This document shows, piece after piece, positions 1 to 11,578 of a DNA stretch of 44,966 nucleotides. Positions within the stretch are counted from its first letter, which is position 1. The number at the start of each line of letters is the position of its first letter. The DNA comes from DATEOR01 sp035296905 (GTDB lineage Bacteria; Actinomycetota; Thermoleophilia; Gaiellales; Gaiellaceae). The position numbers were made by a program, and so were the translations under genes. The DNA is taken from the NCBI GenBank assembly GCA_035296905.1, contig DATHAA010000020.1, forward strand, positions 1 to 44,966, read 5' to 3'. The notes under the pieces are model-generated. The model did no database searches. It was not told where the DNA came from and saw only the letters and a list, made by a program, of their open reading frames with translations.

Positions 1-1
1 T

Positions 2-49
2 GTGCGCATCTCGAAAGACGATACGCCGCTCGCGCGGCAGAAGTTCTAG
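2..49 (+). CDS. possible 3' end of an upstream CDS (partial)
   Basis: An open frame enters the window from the left edge and ends at TAG 47-49. The visible residues read VRISKDDTPLARQKF. Its stop shares the CTAG tetranucleotide with the stop of the convergent GGDEF/HD-GYP gene, a geometry also seen at other convergent pairs here. Fifteen residues are too few to assign a family, and the frame could be chance. Confidence 0.3.
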   Translation: MRISKDDTPLARQKF

Positions 50-1824
50 GCGGTCTCGAGGACGACGAGCTCCGGCAGGCGCGGCTCGTCGAACTCTTCC
101 TTGAACGCCAAGACGACGTCGGGGTCGAACTGCGTCCCCGCGCAGCGCTCGAGCTCGGAGATGGCGCGCTCGTGCGAGAGCTTGGAGCGGTAGACGCGGT
201 CGGTCGTCATCGCATCGTAGGCATCGGCGACGAAGAGGATCCGCGAGCCGAGCGGGATCGCGTCCCCGCCGAGTCTGTCCGGGTAGCCGTCTCCGTCCCA
301 GCGCTCGTGGTGGTGCAGGACCCAGGAGGCGACCGGCTCCACTCCGAGTGAGTCGAGCATCCTGAAGCCGATCTGGGGATGGCGCTCGAGGACGAGGCGC
401 TCGGCCTCGTTCAGGGGGCCGGGCTTGCGCAGGATCTCCTCGGGGATGGCGAGCTTTCCGAGATCGTGCAGTGAGCCGGCCAGGCGTGCGAGCTCGACCT
501 GCTCGCTCTCGAGGCCCATTTTCTTGGCCACCCGTGCCGAGAGCTCCCCGACCATGTAGGAGTGGGAGCCCGTGTAGGCATCGCGGGCATCGACTGCATG
601 GGCGAGCGAGGCCGCCGCCCGAAGGCGTGCCGCGCGGTCGGGCCCCTCGGCCAGGCGCCGAAGCTCGGCCAGCTCGAGCAGGTCGGGGCGGTAGACCCTG
701 ACCCGGTTCTTGCCATGCTCCTTGGCCAGATAGAGGGCCGAGTCGGCCACACGCACGAGCTCGGAGCGTTCGACGCCGTGGTCGGGGTACGTGACCACGC
801 CGGCGGAGAGCTGCGCCGTCCCGCTGACGCGCCCGATGACGCCCTCGGCGATCTCCATCGCCTCGCGGGCTGTCTTTCCCGGCAGGACGAGCGCGAACTC
901 GTCGCCGCCGATCCGGAACGCTTCCCCGTCCTGCCGTAGCCGGTCGGCGATCCTGACGAGTGCCTGGTCTCCGACGGGATGGCCGTATTGGTCGTTGATC
1001 TGCTTGAAGTCGTCCACGTCGAGGAGGCAGACGGAGAGCGGATGCGCGGAATCGGCTCCGAGCGCTTCGCGTTCGAGCTGCTCGTAGAAGTGGCGGTGGT
1101 TTCCGAGGCCGGTCAGCGGATCCGTCAGTGCGAGCCGCATGGCCTTCAGCTCCCGGTGCACTGAGCGCTGATAGAGCGCGATCGCAACGACGGGACCGAC
1201 GAGCGCGGCGGACAGGAACGGTGAGCGGTCCCAGAGCACCGCGAGCATCAGGCTCAGGGAGGCCATGACGGAGAAGGGGATGAGCGTCGAGGAGGTGGCC
1301 TGGGGAAGGAGCCGCTTCAGCGGCTCGCGCGTCGAGCGGGAGACGACGAGCGCGACGAGCACGAGGTCGACGAGGTAGAAGGCCGCCGCGGCGACGAATG
1401 TCTCCACCGCGAGCCAGCCGAATCCCTCCTGGTTGCCGAGAAGGCTCGCGGCGGCTGTGGCGGCCGCTCCCAGGGCATAAACACCGCTGTTGTATGCGAC
1501 ACGGGGAAGGTCGCGCCGACGCCCGATCTCGACCACGACCTGCGCGACGAAGGCGACCATGACGGCCGCCTCCCAGCCGTAGATCACCGACGTGCCGACG
1601 ATGAAGATCGTCGCGAGCGACGTGCCTCCCACGGGCACGTTCTCGAGCGGGACGGGGAAGGCCTCGGCGACCACCGTGACGATGAGCAGGGCCCAGACGC
1701 CGGCAAGTGTTTCCAGGCTCGGGTCAGAGGCCGCGAACACGGATGCCGCAACCGCGACCGTGAGGATCTCCGCGGCCACGACAGGCAGAAGCAGCGGCAA
1801 GAGCCGAGCGGTCTCGCGACCCAT
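46..1824 (-). CDS. membrane-anchored GGDEF + HD-GYP signalling protein
   Basis: A 592-residue protein likely to control cyclic-di-GMP. The N-terminal ~220 residues are mostly hydrophobic, with several predicted membrane helices resembling an integral-membrane sensor. A GGDEF domain follows (about 230-380) with an intact GGDEF motif (RIGGDEFALVLP) and the usual DPLTGLGN entry. No RxxD inhibitory site is seen at the expected spacing (the tetrad there is RQDG). An HD-GYP phosphodiesterase domain (about 400-580) has HDLGK, HHHERWDGDGYP and DAYDAMT, so both synthesis and hydrolysis motifs look intact. The ATG start follows a GGGAGG about 17 nt upstream, which is far. The family assignment is firm; which activity dominates and what the membrane part senses are unknown. 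Confidence 0.9.
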   Translation of the reverse strand: MGRETARLLPLLLPVVAAEILTVAVAASVFAASDPSLETLAGVWALLIVTVVAEAFPVPLENVPVGGTSLATIFIVGTSVIYGWEAAVMVAFVAQVVVEIGRRRDLPRVAYNSGVYALGAAATAAASLLGNQEGFGWLAVETFVAAAAFYLVDLVLVALVVSRSTREPLKRLLPQATSSTLIPFSVMASLSLMLAVLWDRSPFLSAALVGPVVAIALYQRSVHRELKAMRLALTDPLTGLGNHRHFYEQLEREALGADSAHPLSVCLLDVDDFKQINDQYGHPVGDQALVRIADRLRQDGEAFRIGGDEFALVLPGKTAREAMEIAEGVIGRVSGTAQLSAGVVTYPDHGVERSELVRVADSALYLAKEHGKNRVRVYRPDLLELAELRRLAEGPDRAARLRAAASLAHAVDARDAYTGSHSYMVGELSARVAKKMGLESEQVELARLAGSLHDLGKLAIPEEILRKPGPLNEAERLVLERHPQIGFRMLDSLGVEPVASWVLHHHERWDGDGYPDRLGGDAIPLGSRILFVADAYDAMTTDRVYRSKLSHERAISELERCAGTQFDPDVVLAFKEEFDEPRLPELVVLETA

Positions 1825-1853
1825 CTCGGCTCGGCGTCGACCTCCCGTTTTCG

Positions 1854-1877
1854 GGCCCCCCTTTCGCCCCGGGGGCC
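1854..1877. terminator. GC hairpin between the C45 hydrolase gene and the GGDEF/HD-GYP gene
   Basis: GGCCCCC at 1854-1860 pairs with GGGGGCC at 1871-1877 across a 10-nt loop, a perfect 7-bp stem. It lies in the 141-bp gap between two minus-strand genes. No T-run follows on either strand, so it could be a rho-assisted or U-less terminator for the upstream gene, or a leader hairpin of the downstream one. Confidence 0.3.
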
Positions 1878-1965
1878 GTACGCCCAGGAATGTCCCTGAT
1901 TACGCCAGGTAACTTCAGTGTGCCAGACGCCGGGTACGCTCCGGCATCCCTCGAAAGAGGGAGCC

Positions 1966-2976
1966 CTAGGAAAAGACGTACAGCTGGGCTTCGGAATCGC
2001 AGGGATTCCCGCGTCCGTACGTGATCGTCCGGGCCGTCACGTCGGCGATGCACCAGAAAGCCGTCTGCGAGTCGCCCTGCGCACTTCCGTGCCGGCAGAG
2101 TGGCTCGGAGCCCTCGTGATCGGAGAGGATCTCCCGCAGGCGCGTTCGCGTCACCGCATCCTCGAGGGACTCCGTCATGAGCTCCTTCGCCCGCTGGAGG
2201 CGGCCGGTGGAGCCCTCGCTCGAGGCGCTCGCCTCGAAGTCGAGCATGTCCGGATGGACGTAGTGGTTCGTGTGGGCGAGCGTCCCGTCCTCGGCAGGCG
2301 CGATCGGCTCGGCCGCGGTGGCCGAGCCTTCGATGGACATCACCACGTCATGCTGCGCGACGACCCAGTTGTAGGACGAGGCGCGAGCGGGGTGGAGGAT
2401 TGCGCGCGTCGCCTCGGTGAGCGTCGTGCGCGTCAGCACGTCGCGCACCTGCAGGAGGCGCGGGATTCCGACCCCTTCGTCCTTCGGTGCGACCTCGTTC
2501 CCCGTGATGGAGAGGCCCGCTTCGTTCCAGCCGACGCTGATCCAGGGGCCGAGCCCGAGGGTGAAGATGGTCGGCTCGCCCTCGACCTTCCATTCGATCG
2601 CGACGACGTCTTCCTCGTCGCCTGCGCTCAGGTCGTTGTTGTGAGCGACGAGAAGGTGTCCGTCGGCGGTCACGGAGGGCACGGCCGCGACGTCAGTGCA
2701 GTGGGCCGGAACCTTGGTCTGCGAGAACGTGCTCAGCTCGAGAACGGCCTCCGCAAAGAGCGGGAGTGGGTCCACCTCGGCCGCGCGGGCGGCCGCGTCC
2801 AGCTCCTCGACGACCCACGGGAGGTGCTTGACGCTCGCGCCGCGATACCGCAGGACGATGTCGTGATCGAACTCGGCGCCCCCAATGCTTCGCCGGATGG
2901 AATCCCGGGTTGCGGCGCCGATCGCCGCTCCCGCCTCGCGGTGGGTGCCGGCCACGCGGATGACTGGGATGCTCAC
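1966..2976 (-). CDS. peptidase C45-like Ntn hydrolase (acyltransferase-type)
   Basis: A 336-residue protein resembling the C45 / isopenicillin-N acyltransferase family of self-processing Ntn hydrolases, which cleave or transfer acyl groups on amides. The putative nucleophile is Cys93 in PAHCTDVAA; in this family the chain is cut just before such a Cys. It is followed by the typical DGHLLVAHNND stretch and by GWNEAGLSITGN. I chose GTG at 2974-2976 because its GTGA overlaps the creatininase stop and AGGAG precedes it. Upstream residues in the same open frame are antisense or out-of-frame coding of creatininase. Co-transcription with creatininase, and divergence from a peptide transporter, suggest catabolism of an amide or modified peptide. 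The substrate is unknown. Confidence 0.75.
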   Translation of the reverse strand: MSIPVIRVAGTHREAGAAIGAATRDSIRRSIGGAEFDHDIVLRYRGASVKHLPWVVEELDAAARAAEVDPLPLFAEAVLELSTFSQTKVPAHCTDVAAVPSVTADGHLLVAHNNDLSAGDEEDVVAIEWKVEGEPTIFTLGLGPWISVGWNEAGLSITGNEVAPKDEGVGIPRLLQVRDVLTRTTLTEATRAILHPARASSYNWVVAQHDVVMSIEGSATAAEPIAPAEDGTLAHTNHYVHPDMLDFEASASSEGSTGRLQRAKELMTESLEDAVTRTRLREILSDHEGSEPLCRHGSAQGDSQTAFWCIADVTARTITYGRGNPCDSEAQLYVFS

Positions 2977-3788
2977 GGAAGTGTCTCCTGTGGGTCGAGC
3001 CGCTCCGGGAGCGGCCGCGCGAGCAGTTCGCGCACGAATTCGACACATTCGGCGACGGCCGCGTCGAGCAGCTTCCTGCCCTTCTCCTCCGTTGCCTTGC
3101 TCGCGTCGCCCTGGATCCCGGTACGGGAGAACGACGACCACCAGGGCATCACCTTGAGCGGGCCATCCGACCAGTCCATCGTCGCGTGCTTTCCCTGCGG
3201 ATAGCTGCGCTCGTCGACGGCCTTGTCCATCTCGACCGCTTCCGGCTCGATGGCGAGGTACATGGACGTCTCGAGCTCGCACGCATGCGCCATGCCGCCT
3301 TGGTCCGACTCGCGGACCTCGGCGATCACGCGGGCGGAGTCCTCGCCGGATGTGTGAAAGGCCGCCGCGGCGAGCGCCGTGTCGTGCTCGAGGGCGACGA
3401 GCCGCGCGGCCATCTCGACGAGGTTCTGGTTCGATCCGTGCCCGTTCAGGTAGAGGATGCGTCGGAATCCGTGCCGGGCAAGCGAGCTCCCCACGTCGAC
3501 GAGGTAGCGCGTGAACGTGTCCCAGCCGATCGTGATCGGCCCGGGAAAATCCATGTGGTGCGGCGAGTAGCCGTGCGGGATGGCCGGGAGGAGGACGATC
3601 TCGTCCGGAGCGGTCTCCGCGGCGCGCCGGCAGATCTCCGCCGTGATCCGTAGATCGGTGTCGATCGGCATGTGCGGCCCGTGGTCTTCGAGCGTCGCGA
3701 CAGGGATCAGGCACACTCGTTCCTCGCCTGCGGCCCGCCTCACCTCGGGCCAGCTGAGGCGCTCATACAGGAGCGGAGTCGTCCACAC
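2973..3788 (-). CDS. creatininase family amidohydrolase
   Basis: A 271-residue protein of the creatininase / FAPy-deformylase (ArfB/MftE-like) metal-dependent amidohydrolase family. Expected metal ligands are visible: Glu and His in ATLEDHGPHMPIDTD near residue 34, His in LNGHGSNQN near 116, and Glu in HACELETSM near 167. Length is normal. It starts at ATG 3786-3788 and overlaps the downstream C45-type gene by 4 nt, so the two are probably translated together. It is divergent from the peptide-binding protein gene. Creatininase-family members act on creatinine, formamides or mycofactocin-type peptides, and the sequence does not tell which. Confidence 0.85.
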   Translation of the reverse strand: MWTTPLLYERLSWPEVRRAAGEERVCLIPVATLEDHGPHMPIDTDLRITAEICRRAAETAPDEIVLLPAIPHGYSPHHMDFPGPITIGWDTFTRYLVDVGSSLARHGFRRILYLNGHGSNQNLVEMAARLVALEHDTALAAAAFHTSGEDSARVIAEVRESDQGGMAHACELETSMYLAIEPEAVEMDKAVDERSYPQGKHATMDWSDGPLKVMPWWSSFSRTGIQGDASKATEEKGRKLLDAAVAECVEFVRELLARPLPERLDPQETLP

Positions 3789-3912
3789 GGCCGCCCGATC
3801 CTACTCTCGCCCCGAGGGCCAAGGCTAACCCGAAGGGTTGCCGATACGTCCAACCTGCTGGATACTCACGTGCCGTCCGCCGTGGGGGCGGTCGTACCGA
3901 AAGGAGAGAACG

Positions 3913-5622
3913 GTGAGGGGAAAGTTGCTCAAGTTTGCCCTCCCGCTCGTCGCATTTCTCGCCCTCATTGCGGCGGGGTGCGGTGGCGGAGACAACGAAT
4001 CGACCGGAGGCACAGCGCCTTCCGAGACGACGGGCGGCGGAGGAGCCGGTGGAACGCTCGTGTTCGCAGGCGCCGCAGACCCGGTCGTCCTCGACGGAGC
4101 GCTCGTCTCCGACGGCGAGTCACTGCGGGTCATCACGCAGCTCTTCGAGACGCTCGTCGCGCTGAAGCCGGGCACGACGGAGCCGGAGCCGGGTCTCGCC
4201 GAGAGCTGGTCGGCGAACGACGACGGAACTGTTTGGACGTTCAAGATCAGGCAGGGGGTCAAGTTCCACGACGGGACCGACCTCGACGCCGCCGCGGTCT
4301 GCTTCAACTTCGACCGCTGGTACAACTTCAAGGGTTCCTTCCAGAACCCGAGCGCGACCTACTACTGGCAGGTCGTCTTCGGCGGGTTCAGCACCTTCAA
4401 CCCGGACTCTGGAGCACCAGAGGAAAGCCTGTACGCGAGCTGCGAGGCGAGCGATGCCTCGACGGCGGTGATCACGCTCACGAAGCCGTCCGCGACGTTC
4501 ATCCCAGCGCTCTCGCAGCAGGCGTTCTCGATCGCGAGCCCGAAGGCGCTGCAGGAGTTCGGGGCTGACGAGGGCTCCGTCGACGCCGACGGGATCTTCC
4601 ATCCGACCGGGACGTTCGGAACCGAGCATCCGGTCGGCACCGGCCCCTTCCAGTTCGTCTCGTGGACACGAGGCGACAGGCTCGTCGTCGAGCGCTTCGA
4701 CGACTACTGGGGCGAGAAGGCGAGCCTCGACCAGGTCATCTTCCGGCCGATCGCGGACAACGCCGCGCGGCTGCAGGCACTACAGACCGGCGAGATCCAG
4801 GGCTACGACCTCGTCGAGCCCCAGGACATCCCGACGATCCAGGAGAACGGCGACCTGCAGGTCATCGATCGTCCGCCCTTCAACGTGGCATACGTTGGCT
4901 TCAACATGTCGATGCCACCGCTCGACGATCCGAAGGTCCGCCAGGCGCTCGCCTATGGGCTCGACCGCCAGGGCGTCGTGGACTCGTTCTACGGCGGCCG
5001 TGCGGAGGTGGCGAAGGAGTTCATGCCGTCGTCGGTCGAGGGCTATGCCGATGACGTGCCGGAGTACACGTACGACCCCGAGAAGTCGAAGCAGCTCCTC
5101 CAGGAGGCAGGCCTCACGCCCCCGGTGAAGATCGACTTCTGGTATCCGACCGACGTCTCGCGTCCGTATATGCCGGACCCGAAAAGGAACTTTGAGGCGC
5201 TCGCCGCGAGTCTCGAGAAGGCGGGCTTCGCGATTACCCCGCACAGCGCGCCGTGGAGCCCCGACTACCTCGGCAAGTCCGACGAGGGACAGCTGCAGGT
5301 GTACCTGCTCGGGTGGACCGGCGACTACGGCGACGCGGACAACTTCATCGGCACGTTCTTCCAGTCACCGCAGAAGCAGTGGGGAACGGACAAGAACGAC
5401 GAGATGAAGCCGGTGCAGGACCTCCTGGCCCAGGCGGAGGCAGAGCCTAAGCAGGCAAAGCGCATCGAGCTCTACCAGGAGGCAAATCGCCAGATCATGA
5501 CGATTCTCCCCGGTGTGCCGTATGCGCACTCGAGCCCGGCCCTCGCCTTCACGGCGAACGTGAAGGGCTACGCCCCGAGCCCGACGACGAACGAGAGCTT
5601 CGCGACGGTGACGCTCGGATAG
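3913..5622 (+). CDS. ABC transporter substrate-binding lipoprotein (peptide/dipeptide, SBP_bac_5)
   Basis: A 569-residue extracellular solute-binding lipoprotein. The signal peptide ends in a lipobox (IAAGC) with lipidated Cys23, followed by a Gly/Ser/Thr-rich linker. Family-5 features include LAESWSANDDGTVWTFKIRQ, VKFHDGTDLDAAAV, HPVGTGPFQFVSW and VRQALAYGLDRQ. The longer open frame begins at 3838, but I chose GTG 3913-3915: GGAG stands 6 nt before it (3903-3906) and it places the signal peptide at the N-terminus. It is the first gene of a five-gene transporter operon, dppA-B-C-D-F style. Ligand is probably an oligopeptide; related compounds such as nickel chelates or opines cannot be excluded. 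Confidence 0.93.
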   Translation: MRGKLLKFALPLVAFLALIAAGCGGGDNESTGGTAPSETTGGGGAGGTLVFAGAADPVVLDGALVSDGESLRVITQLFETLVALKPGTTEPEPGLAESWSANDDGTVWTFKIRQGVKFHDGTDLDAAAVCFNFDRWYNFKGSFQNPSATYYWQVVFGGFSTFNPDSGAPEESLYASCEASDASTAVITLTKPSATFIPALSQQAFSIASPKALQEFGADEGSVDADGIFHPTGTFGTEHPVGTGPFQFVSWTRGDRLVVERFDDYWGEKASLDQVIFRPIADNAARLQALQTGEIQGYDLVEPQDIPTIQENGDLQVIDRPPFNVAYVGFNMSMPPLDDPKVRQALAYGLDRQGVVDSFYGGRAEVAKEFMPSSVEGYADDVPEYTYDPEKSKQLLQEAGLTPPVKIDFWYPTDVSRPYMPDPKRNFEALAASLEKAGFAITPHSAPWSPDYLGKSDEGQLQVYLLGWTGDYGDADNFIGTFFQSPQKQWGTDKNDEMKPVQDLLAQAEAEPKQAKRIELYQEANRQIMTILPGVPYAHSSPALAFTANVKGYAPSPTTNESFATVTLG

Positions 5623-5653
5623 TCAAAGGGACTAGAGTCGGCGGACGACAGAG

Positions 5654-6661
5654 ATGCTGCGCTTCGTCGTCCGCCGGCTCCTGCTCCTCATACCGATCCT
5701 CATCGGCGTCTCGATTTTGGTCTTTCTCTGGATCCGGGCGCTTCCGGGCGGCCCTGCAGCCGCCCTCCTAGGTGAACGGGCCACGCCCGAGGCTGTCGCC
5801 GCCCTCGAGCACCAGTACGGGCTCGATCAACCGATCTACGTGCAGTACGGGAAGTACGTCGAGCAGCTGGCGACGCTGGAATTCGGCAACAGCTCGACCT
5901 CGAGGCAGCCGGTCGCGACGGAGTTCCGGCAACGCTTTCCGGCGACCATCGAGCTTGCGTTCGCCGCCGGGTTCTTCGCCCTTATCGTCGGAATCCCACT
6001 CGGCTTCTTCGCCGCCAAGCGCTACCAGGGGGTGGTCGACCACACCAGTCTCGTCATCTCGCTGATCGGCATCTCGACGCCGATCTTCTTCCTCGCCCTG
6101 ATCCTCAAGTACGTCTTCGCGGTGCAGCTGGGCTGGTTGCCCAGCGTTGGGCGGATGTCGGTGCTGATCGACGTTCCGCACCCAACGAACTTCTATCTCC
6201 TCGACGCGATTCTGGCCCGGAACTGGGAAGCGTTCGTGGACGTCTCAAAGCACCTGATCCTGCCGGCGATCGCGCTCGGATCGATTCCGCTCGCGATCAT
6301 CGCGCGCATCACGAGAGCCTCCGTCCTCGACGTCCAGAACGAGGACTATGTTCGCACGGCGCAGGCCAAGGGTCTCGCGCCGCGTTCCGTCGACTTCAGC
6401 CACGTGCTGCGCAACGCGATGCTGCCCATCGCGACCATCATCGGGCTCCAGGTCGGGCTTCTTCTCTCGGGAGCCGTCCTCACCGAGACCGTCTTCGCTT
6501 TTCCGGGGATCGGCTCGTGGCTGGTGGATGCGATCAAGGCGCGCAACTACCCCGTCATCCAGGGAGGCGTCCTCTTCATCGCAATCATCGTGGTCTTCGT
6601 GAATCTGCTCGTCGACCTGTCGTACGGCTTCCTCAACCCGCGGATCAGGCTGAGCAAATGA
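5654..6661 (+). CDS. peptide ABC transporter permease (DppB/OppB-like)
   Basis: A 335-residue inner-membrane permease of the DppB type. It begins with LRFVVRRLLLLIPILIGVS, typical of the first helix, followed by a long periplasmic loop. The cytoplasmic EAA-type coupling region is near residues 225-255 (RAQAKGLAP-like, then HVLRNAMLP). About six transmembrane helices. It starts 31 nt after the binding protein and shares ATGA with the next permease gene, so it is translationally coupled. It pairs with the DppC-like protein to form the transmembrane pore. Confidence 0.93.
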   Translation: MLRFVVRRLLLLIPILIGVSILVFLWIRALPGGPAAALLGERATPEAVAALEHQYGLDQPIYVQYGKYVEQLATLEFGNSSTSRQPVATEFRQRFPATIELAFAAGFFALIVGIPLGFFAAKRYQGVVDHTSLVISLIGISTPIFFLALILKYVFAVQLGWLPSVGRMSVLIDVPHPTNFYLLDAILARNWEAFVDVSKHLILPAIALGSIPLAIIARITRASVLDVQNEDYVRTAQAKGLAPRSVDFSHVLRNAMLPIATIIGLQVGLLLSGAVLTETVFAFPGIGSWLVDAIKARNYPVIQGGVLFIAIIVVFVNLLVDLSYGFLNPRIRLSK

Positions 6662-7569
6662 GCGTCGCGGAGCTCGAAGCCCGGGAAGTCTCCCTCGAGC
6701 AGTCGGGGGGCGGCGGGCTCTGGGCGGACGCGTGGCTTCGCCTGCGGCGGAACCCCGGTGCCATCGTGGGGTTCGTCATCATCGGCTGCATCATCTTCAT
6801 CGCGATCTTTGCGCCGTTGATCGCTCCCTTCGACCCGCGAGAGCAGAACCTCGCGCTGATCAGGGAGGGCTGCTGCCCCGGGCCCTCTCGCGAGCATCTC
6901 TTCGGCGTCGATGAGCTCGGCCGCGACGAGTTCTCCCGGATCGTCTACGGCGCCCGCTACTCGCTCCTGATCGGCGTCGTCTCGGTGACCGTCGGCTTCC
7001 TCTTCGGGAGCATCCTCGGCGCGATCGCCGGCTTCGCGGGCGGAGGCGTCGACTCCGTGATCATGCGCATCACGGACATCTGGCTCACGATCCCCGGCTT
7101 CCTCATGGCGATCGGAATCGTGGCGATGCTCGGGCCCGGGCTCTTCCAGATCATGATCGCGATCGGGATCATCAACGTGCCCTTGTTCGCGCGCCTGTTA
7201 CGCGGGGCCGTGCTGGCGCAGCGGGAGAACGACTTCGTGCTCGCGGCGCGTGCCGTCGGCGTGCCGCGCCGGTCGATCCTCGGCTCGCACATCCTCCCCA
7301 ACGCGATCTCGCCCGTGATCGTGGCGGGGACGCTCGCGCTCGCGACGGCGATCATCGACGCGGCCGGGCTCGGCTTTCTCGGCCTCGGCCCGCAGGATCC
7401 CTCCACCCCGGAGTGGGGGACGATGCTCACGAACACGGTGCGGTTCCTGCAGACTGCGCCGCACCTGGCGATCATCCCGGGCCTCGCGATCGTCGTCACC
7501 GCGATCTCGATCAACCTCATCGGCGACGGCCTGCGGGAGGCACTCGACCCGAAGCTGCGTTCCCGCTGA
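6658..7569 (+). CDS. peptide ABC transporter permease (DppC/OppC-like)
   Basis: A 303-residue permease. The N-terminal cytoplasmic stretch contains the DppC-type WADAWLRLRRNPGAIVG (OppC_N), followed by about six helices; the EAA loop is near AARAVGVPRRSILGSHILPN. I start it at ATG 6658, which overlaps the preceding stop by 4 nt, rather than further upstream inside dppB. The C-terminus EALDPKLRSR matches the family's usual ending. It works with the adjacent DppB-like permease and two ATPases. Confidence 0.93.
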   Translation: MSVAELEAREVSLEQSGGGGLWADAWLRLRRNPGAIVGFVIIGCIIFIAIFAPLIAPFDPREQNLALIREGCCPGPSREHLFGVDELGRDEFSRIVYGARYSLLIGVVSVTVGFLFGSILGAIAGFAGGGVDSVIMRITDIWLTIPGFLMAIGIVAMLGPGLFQIMIAIGIINVPLFARLLRGAVLAQRENDFVLAARAVGVPRRSILGSHILPNAISPVIVAGTLALATAIIDAAGLGFLGLGPQDPSTPEWGTMLTNTVRFLQTAPHLAIIPGLAIVVTAISINLIGDGLREALDPKLRSR

Positions 7570-7570
7570 C

Positions 7571-8584
7571 ATGAACCGTCAGCCGCTTCTCACGGTCGAA
7601 GACCTTCGCGTCCAGTTCTGGACGAGCCGCGGCACGGTGCACGCGGTGAACGGGATCTCCGTCGACGTCGCGCCGGGCGACACGCTCGGCATCGTCGGCG
7701 AGTCCGGATGCGGCAAGAGCGTCACCTCGCTCGCCCTCCTCGGGATCCTTCCGCGCGCCGGAAAGGTGACGAGCGGGACGGCAATGTTCGGCGACCGCGA
7801 CCTCTTCCGCCTCTCCGACCGGGAGCTCCGCCGGATCCGCGGGCGGGACATCGCCATGATCTTCCAGGACCCGATGACCAGCCTGAACCCGGTGCTGACC
7901 ATCGGCCGCCAGATACGCGAGGCTCTCGACACGCACTTCGACCTGAGCAAGGCCGAGGCGAACAAGCGCGTGGCCGACCTGCTCGACCAGGTCGGGATTC
8001 CGAGCTCAGAGCTTCGCCTCAAGGATTACCCGCACCAGTTCTCCGGCGGCATGCGCCAGAGGGCGATGATCGCGATGGCGCTCGCCTGCGAGCCCAAACT
8101 CTTGATCGCCGACGAGCCCACGACTGCGCTCGACGTCACGATTCAGGCGCAGATCCTCGACCTCCTGAGGAAGCTCGTCGAGGACCGCGAGACCGCACTC
8201 ATCCTGATCACTCACGACCTCGGCGTGGTCGCCGGCATGTGCGAGCGCGTCAACGTGATGTACGCCGGCATGTTCATGGAGACGGGGAGCGCCGAGCAGC
8301 TCTTTGGCCGCCCGCGACACCCGTACACGCTCGGCCTCCTGCAGAGCGTCCCACGCCTCGACGCCGAGCGGAAGACGAGGCTGCAGCCGATCGAGGGCGC
8401 GCCAAGAGACATGCTGCGCCCGCCGCAGGCTTGCCCGTTTCAGCCACGTTGCCGCTTCGAGGTCGAGCAGTCGCGCGAAGAGGTTCCTCCGCTCCGCGAG
8501 CTGGAGCCGGGACACATGGTCGCCTGCTTCAACCCGGTGCCGGCCGAGGAGTGGCAGAGGTCGAGGGCGGCTGTGGTTGGCTGA
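7571..8584 (+). CDS. peptide ABC transporter ATP-binding protein (DppD/OppD-like)
   Basis: A 337-residue cytoplasmic ATPase. Walker A GESGCGKS lies near residue 40, the signature FSGGMRQR near 157, Walker B LLIADEPTTALD near 177, and the switch His in LITHDLGV. The C-terminal ~70 residues carry the oligopeptide-transporter extension with Cys-rich ACPFQPRCRFE. It begins one base after the dppC stop. It forms a heterodimer with the next ATPase to energise uptake. Confidence 0.94.
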   Translation: MNRQPLLTVEDLRVQFWTSRGTVHAVNGISVDVAPGDTLGIVGESGCGKSVTSLALLGILPRAGKVTSGTAMFGDRDLFRLSDRELRRIRGRDIAMIFQDPMTSLNPVLTIGRQIREALDTHFDLSKAEANKRVADLLDQVGIPSSELRLKDYPHQFSGGMRQRAMIAMALACEPKLLIADEPTTALDVTIQAQILDLLRKLVEDRETALILITHDLGVVAGMCERVNVMYAGMFMETGSAEQLFGRPRHPYTLGLLQSVPRLDAERKTRLQPIEGAPRDMLRPPQACPFQPRCRFEVEQSREEVPPLRELEPGHMVACFNPVPAEEWQRSRAAVVG

Positions 8585-9664
8585 GGTCGCGAGCAACCGC
8601 GACGGCGCGCTTGTCGAGGTCGAGAACCTCAGGGTCTGGTTCCCCATCAAGAGCGGCATCCTGCTCGACCGCCACATCGGCGACATCAAGGCGGTCGACG
8701 ACGTCAGCCTCTCCATCCAGAGGGGCGAGACACTCGGGCTCGTCGGCGAGTCGGGCTGCGGCAAGTCCACGGTCGGGCGCACCATCCTCCGGTTGTACGA
8801 GCCGACCGGCGGCAAGGTCGTGTTCGACGGCCAGGACATCACCACCCTCTCGCAAAACGACCTCCGTCCTCTCCGTCGCCGGATGCAGATGATCTTCCAG
8901 GATCCCTACGCGTCGCTGAACCCGCGGCACAGCGTCGGCCGCATCGTCGGGGAGCCGCTTCGGGTCCACGGCATCTCCGGGAAGAAGGACGCGGCCAAGC
9001 GCGTTCGTGAGCTCCTGGAGGTCGTCGGGCTGCCGGCGGATGCGGCCTCGCGCTACCCGCACGAGTTCTCAGGCGGTCAGCGCCAGCGCATCGGGCTCGC
9101 GCGCTCGCTTGCCCTCAATCCGGACTTCATTGTCTGCGACGAGCCGGTCTCGGCGCTCGATGTCTCGATCCAGGCCCAGATCATCAACCTGCTCGAGACC
9201 CTCCAGGCCGACTTCGAGCTCACGTACCTATTCATCGCGCACGACCTCGCCGTCGTCCGCCACATATCGGACCGAATCGCGGTCATGTACCTGGGGAAGA
9301 TCGTCGAGATCTCGGCCGCGGAGACGCTTTACGACGAGCCCTTCCACCCGTATACGATCTCGCTCCTCTCGGCCGTGCCGATCCCGGACCCGGTCGTCGA
9401 GCGGGAGCGAGACACGATTCTGCTCGCGGGCGACCTGCCGAGCCCGGCGAACCCGCCGCCGGCCTGCCGTTTCCACACGCGCTGCCCCTACGTGCAGCCG
9501 ACGCGCTGCAGGGACGACGAGCCGCCCCTTCGCCGCCTCGCGCCCGACCACGTCGTCGCCTGCCACTGGGCAGAGGACATCAGGGACGGGAAGATCCAGC
9601 CACAGGAGATCACGCCGGAGCTCGTGCAACCCGCGGCCGTCCCGGCCTGGGAACCCCCGCCGGT

Positions 9665-9668
<4 letters not shown>
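8577..9668 (+). CDS. peptide ABC transporter ATP-binding protein (DppF/OppF-like)
   Basis: A 363-residue ATPase and the second motor subunit of the importer. It has Walker A GESGCGKST, signature FSGGQRQR, Walker B FIVCDEPVSALD and the C-terminal CRFHTRCPYVQPTRC segment of oligopeptide ATPases. I place the start at TTG 8577, just inside the end of dppD (8-nt overlap); upstream residues in the same frame are antisense-like Arg-rich sequence. No ATG or GTG is better placed. Its TAG stop interlocks with that of the convergent DUF255 gene (CTAG at 9665-9668). Confidence 0.92.

Positions 9669-11577
<1,909 letters not shown>

Positions 11578-11578
<1 letters not shown>

Noticed and set aside
3838..3912. 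extended N-terminus of the peptide-binding protein
   Set aside because: It would bury the lipoprotein signal behind 25 polar residues; GTG 3913 has a well-spaced GGAG and exposes the signal peptide.
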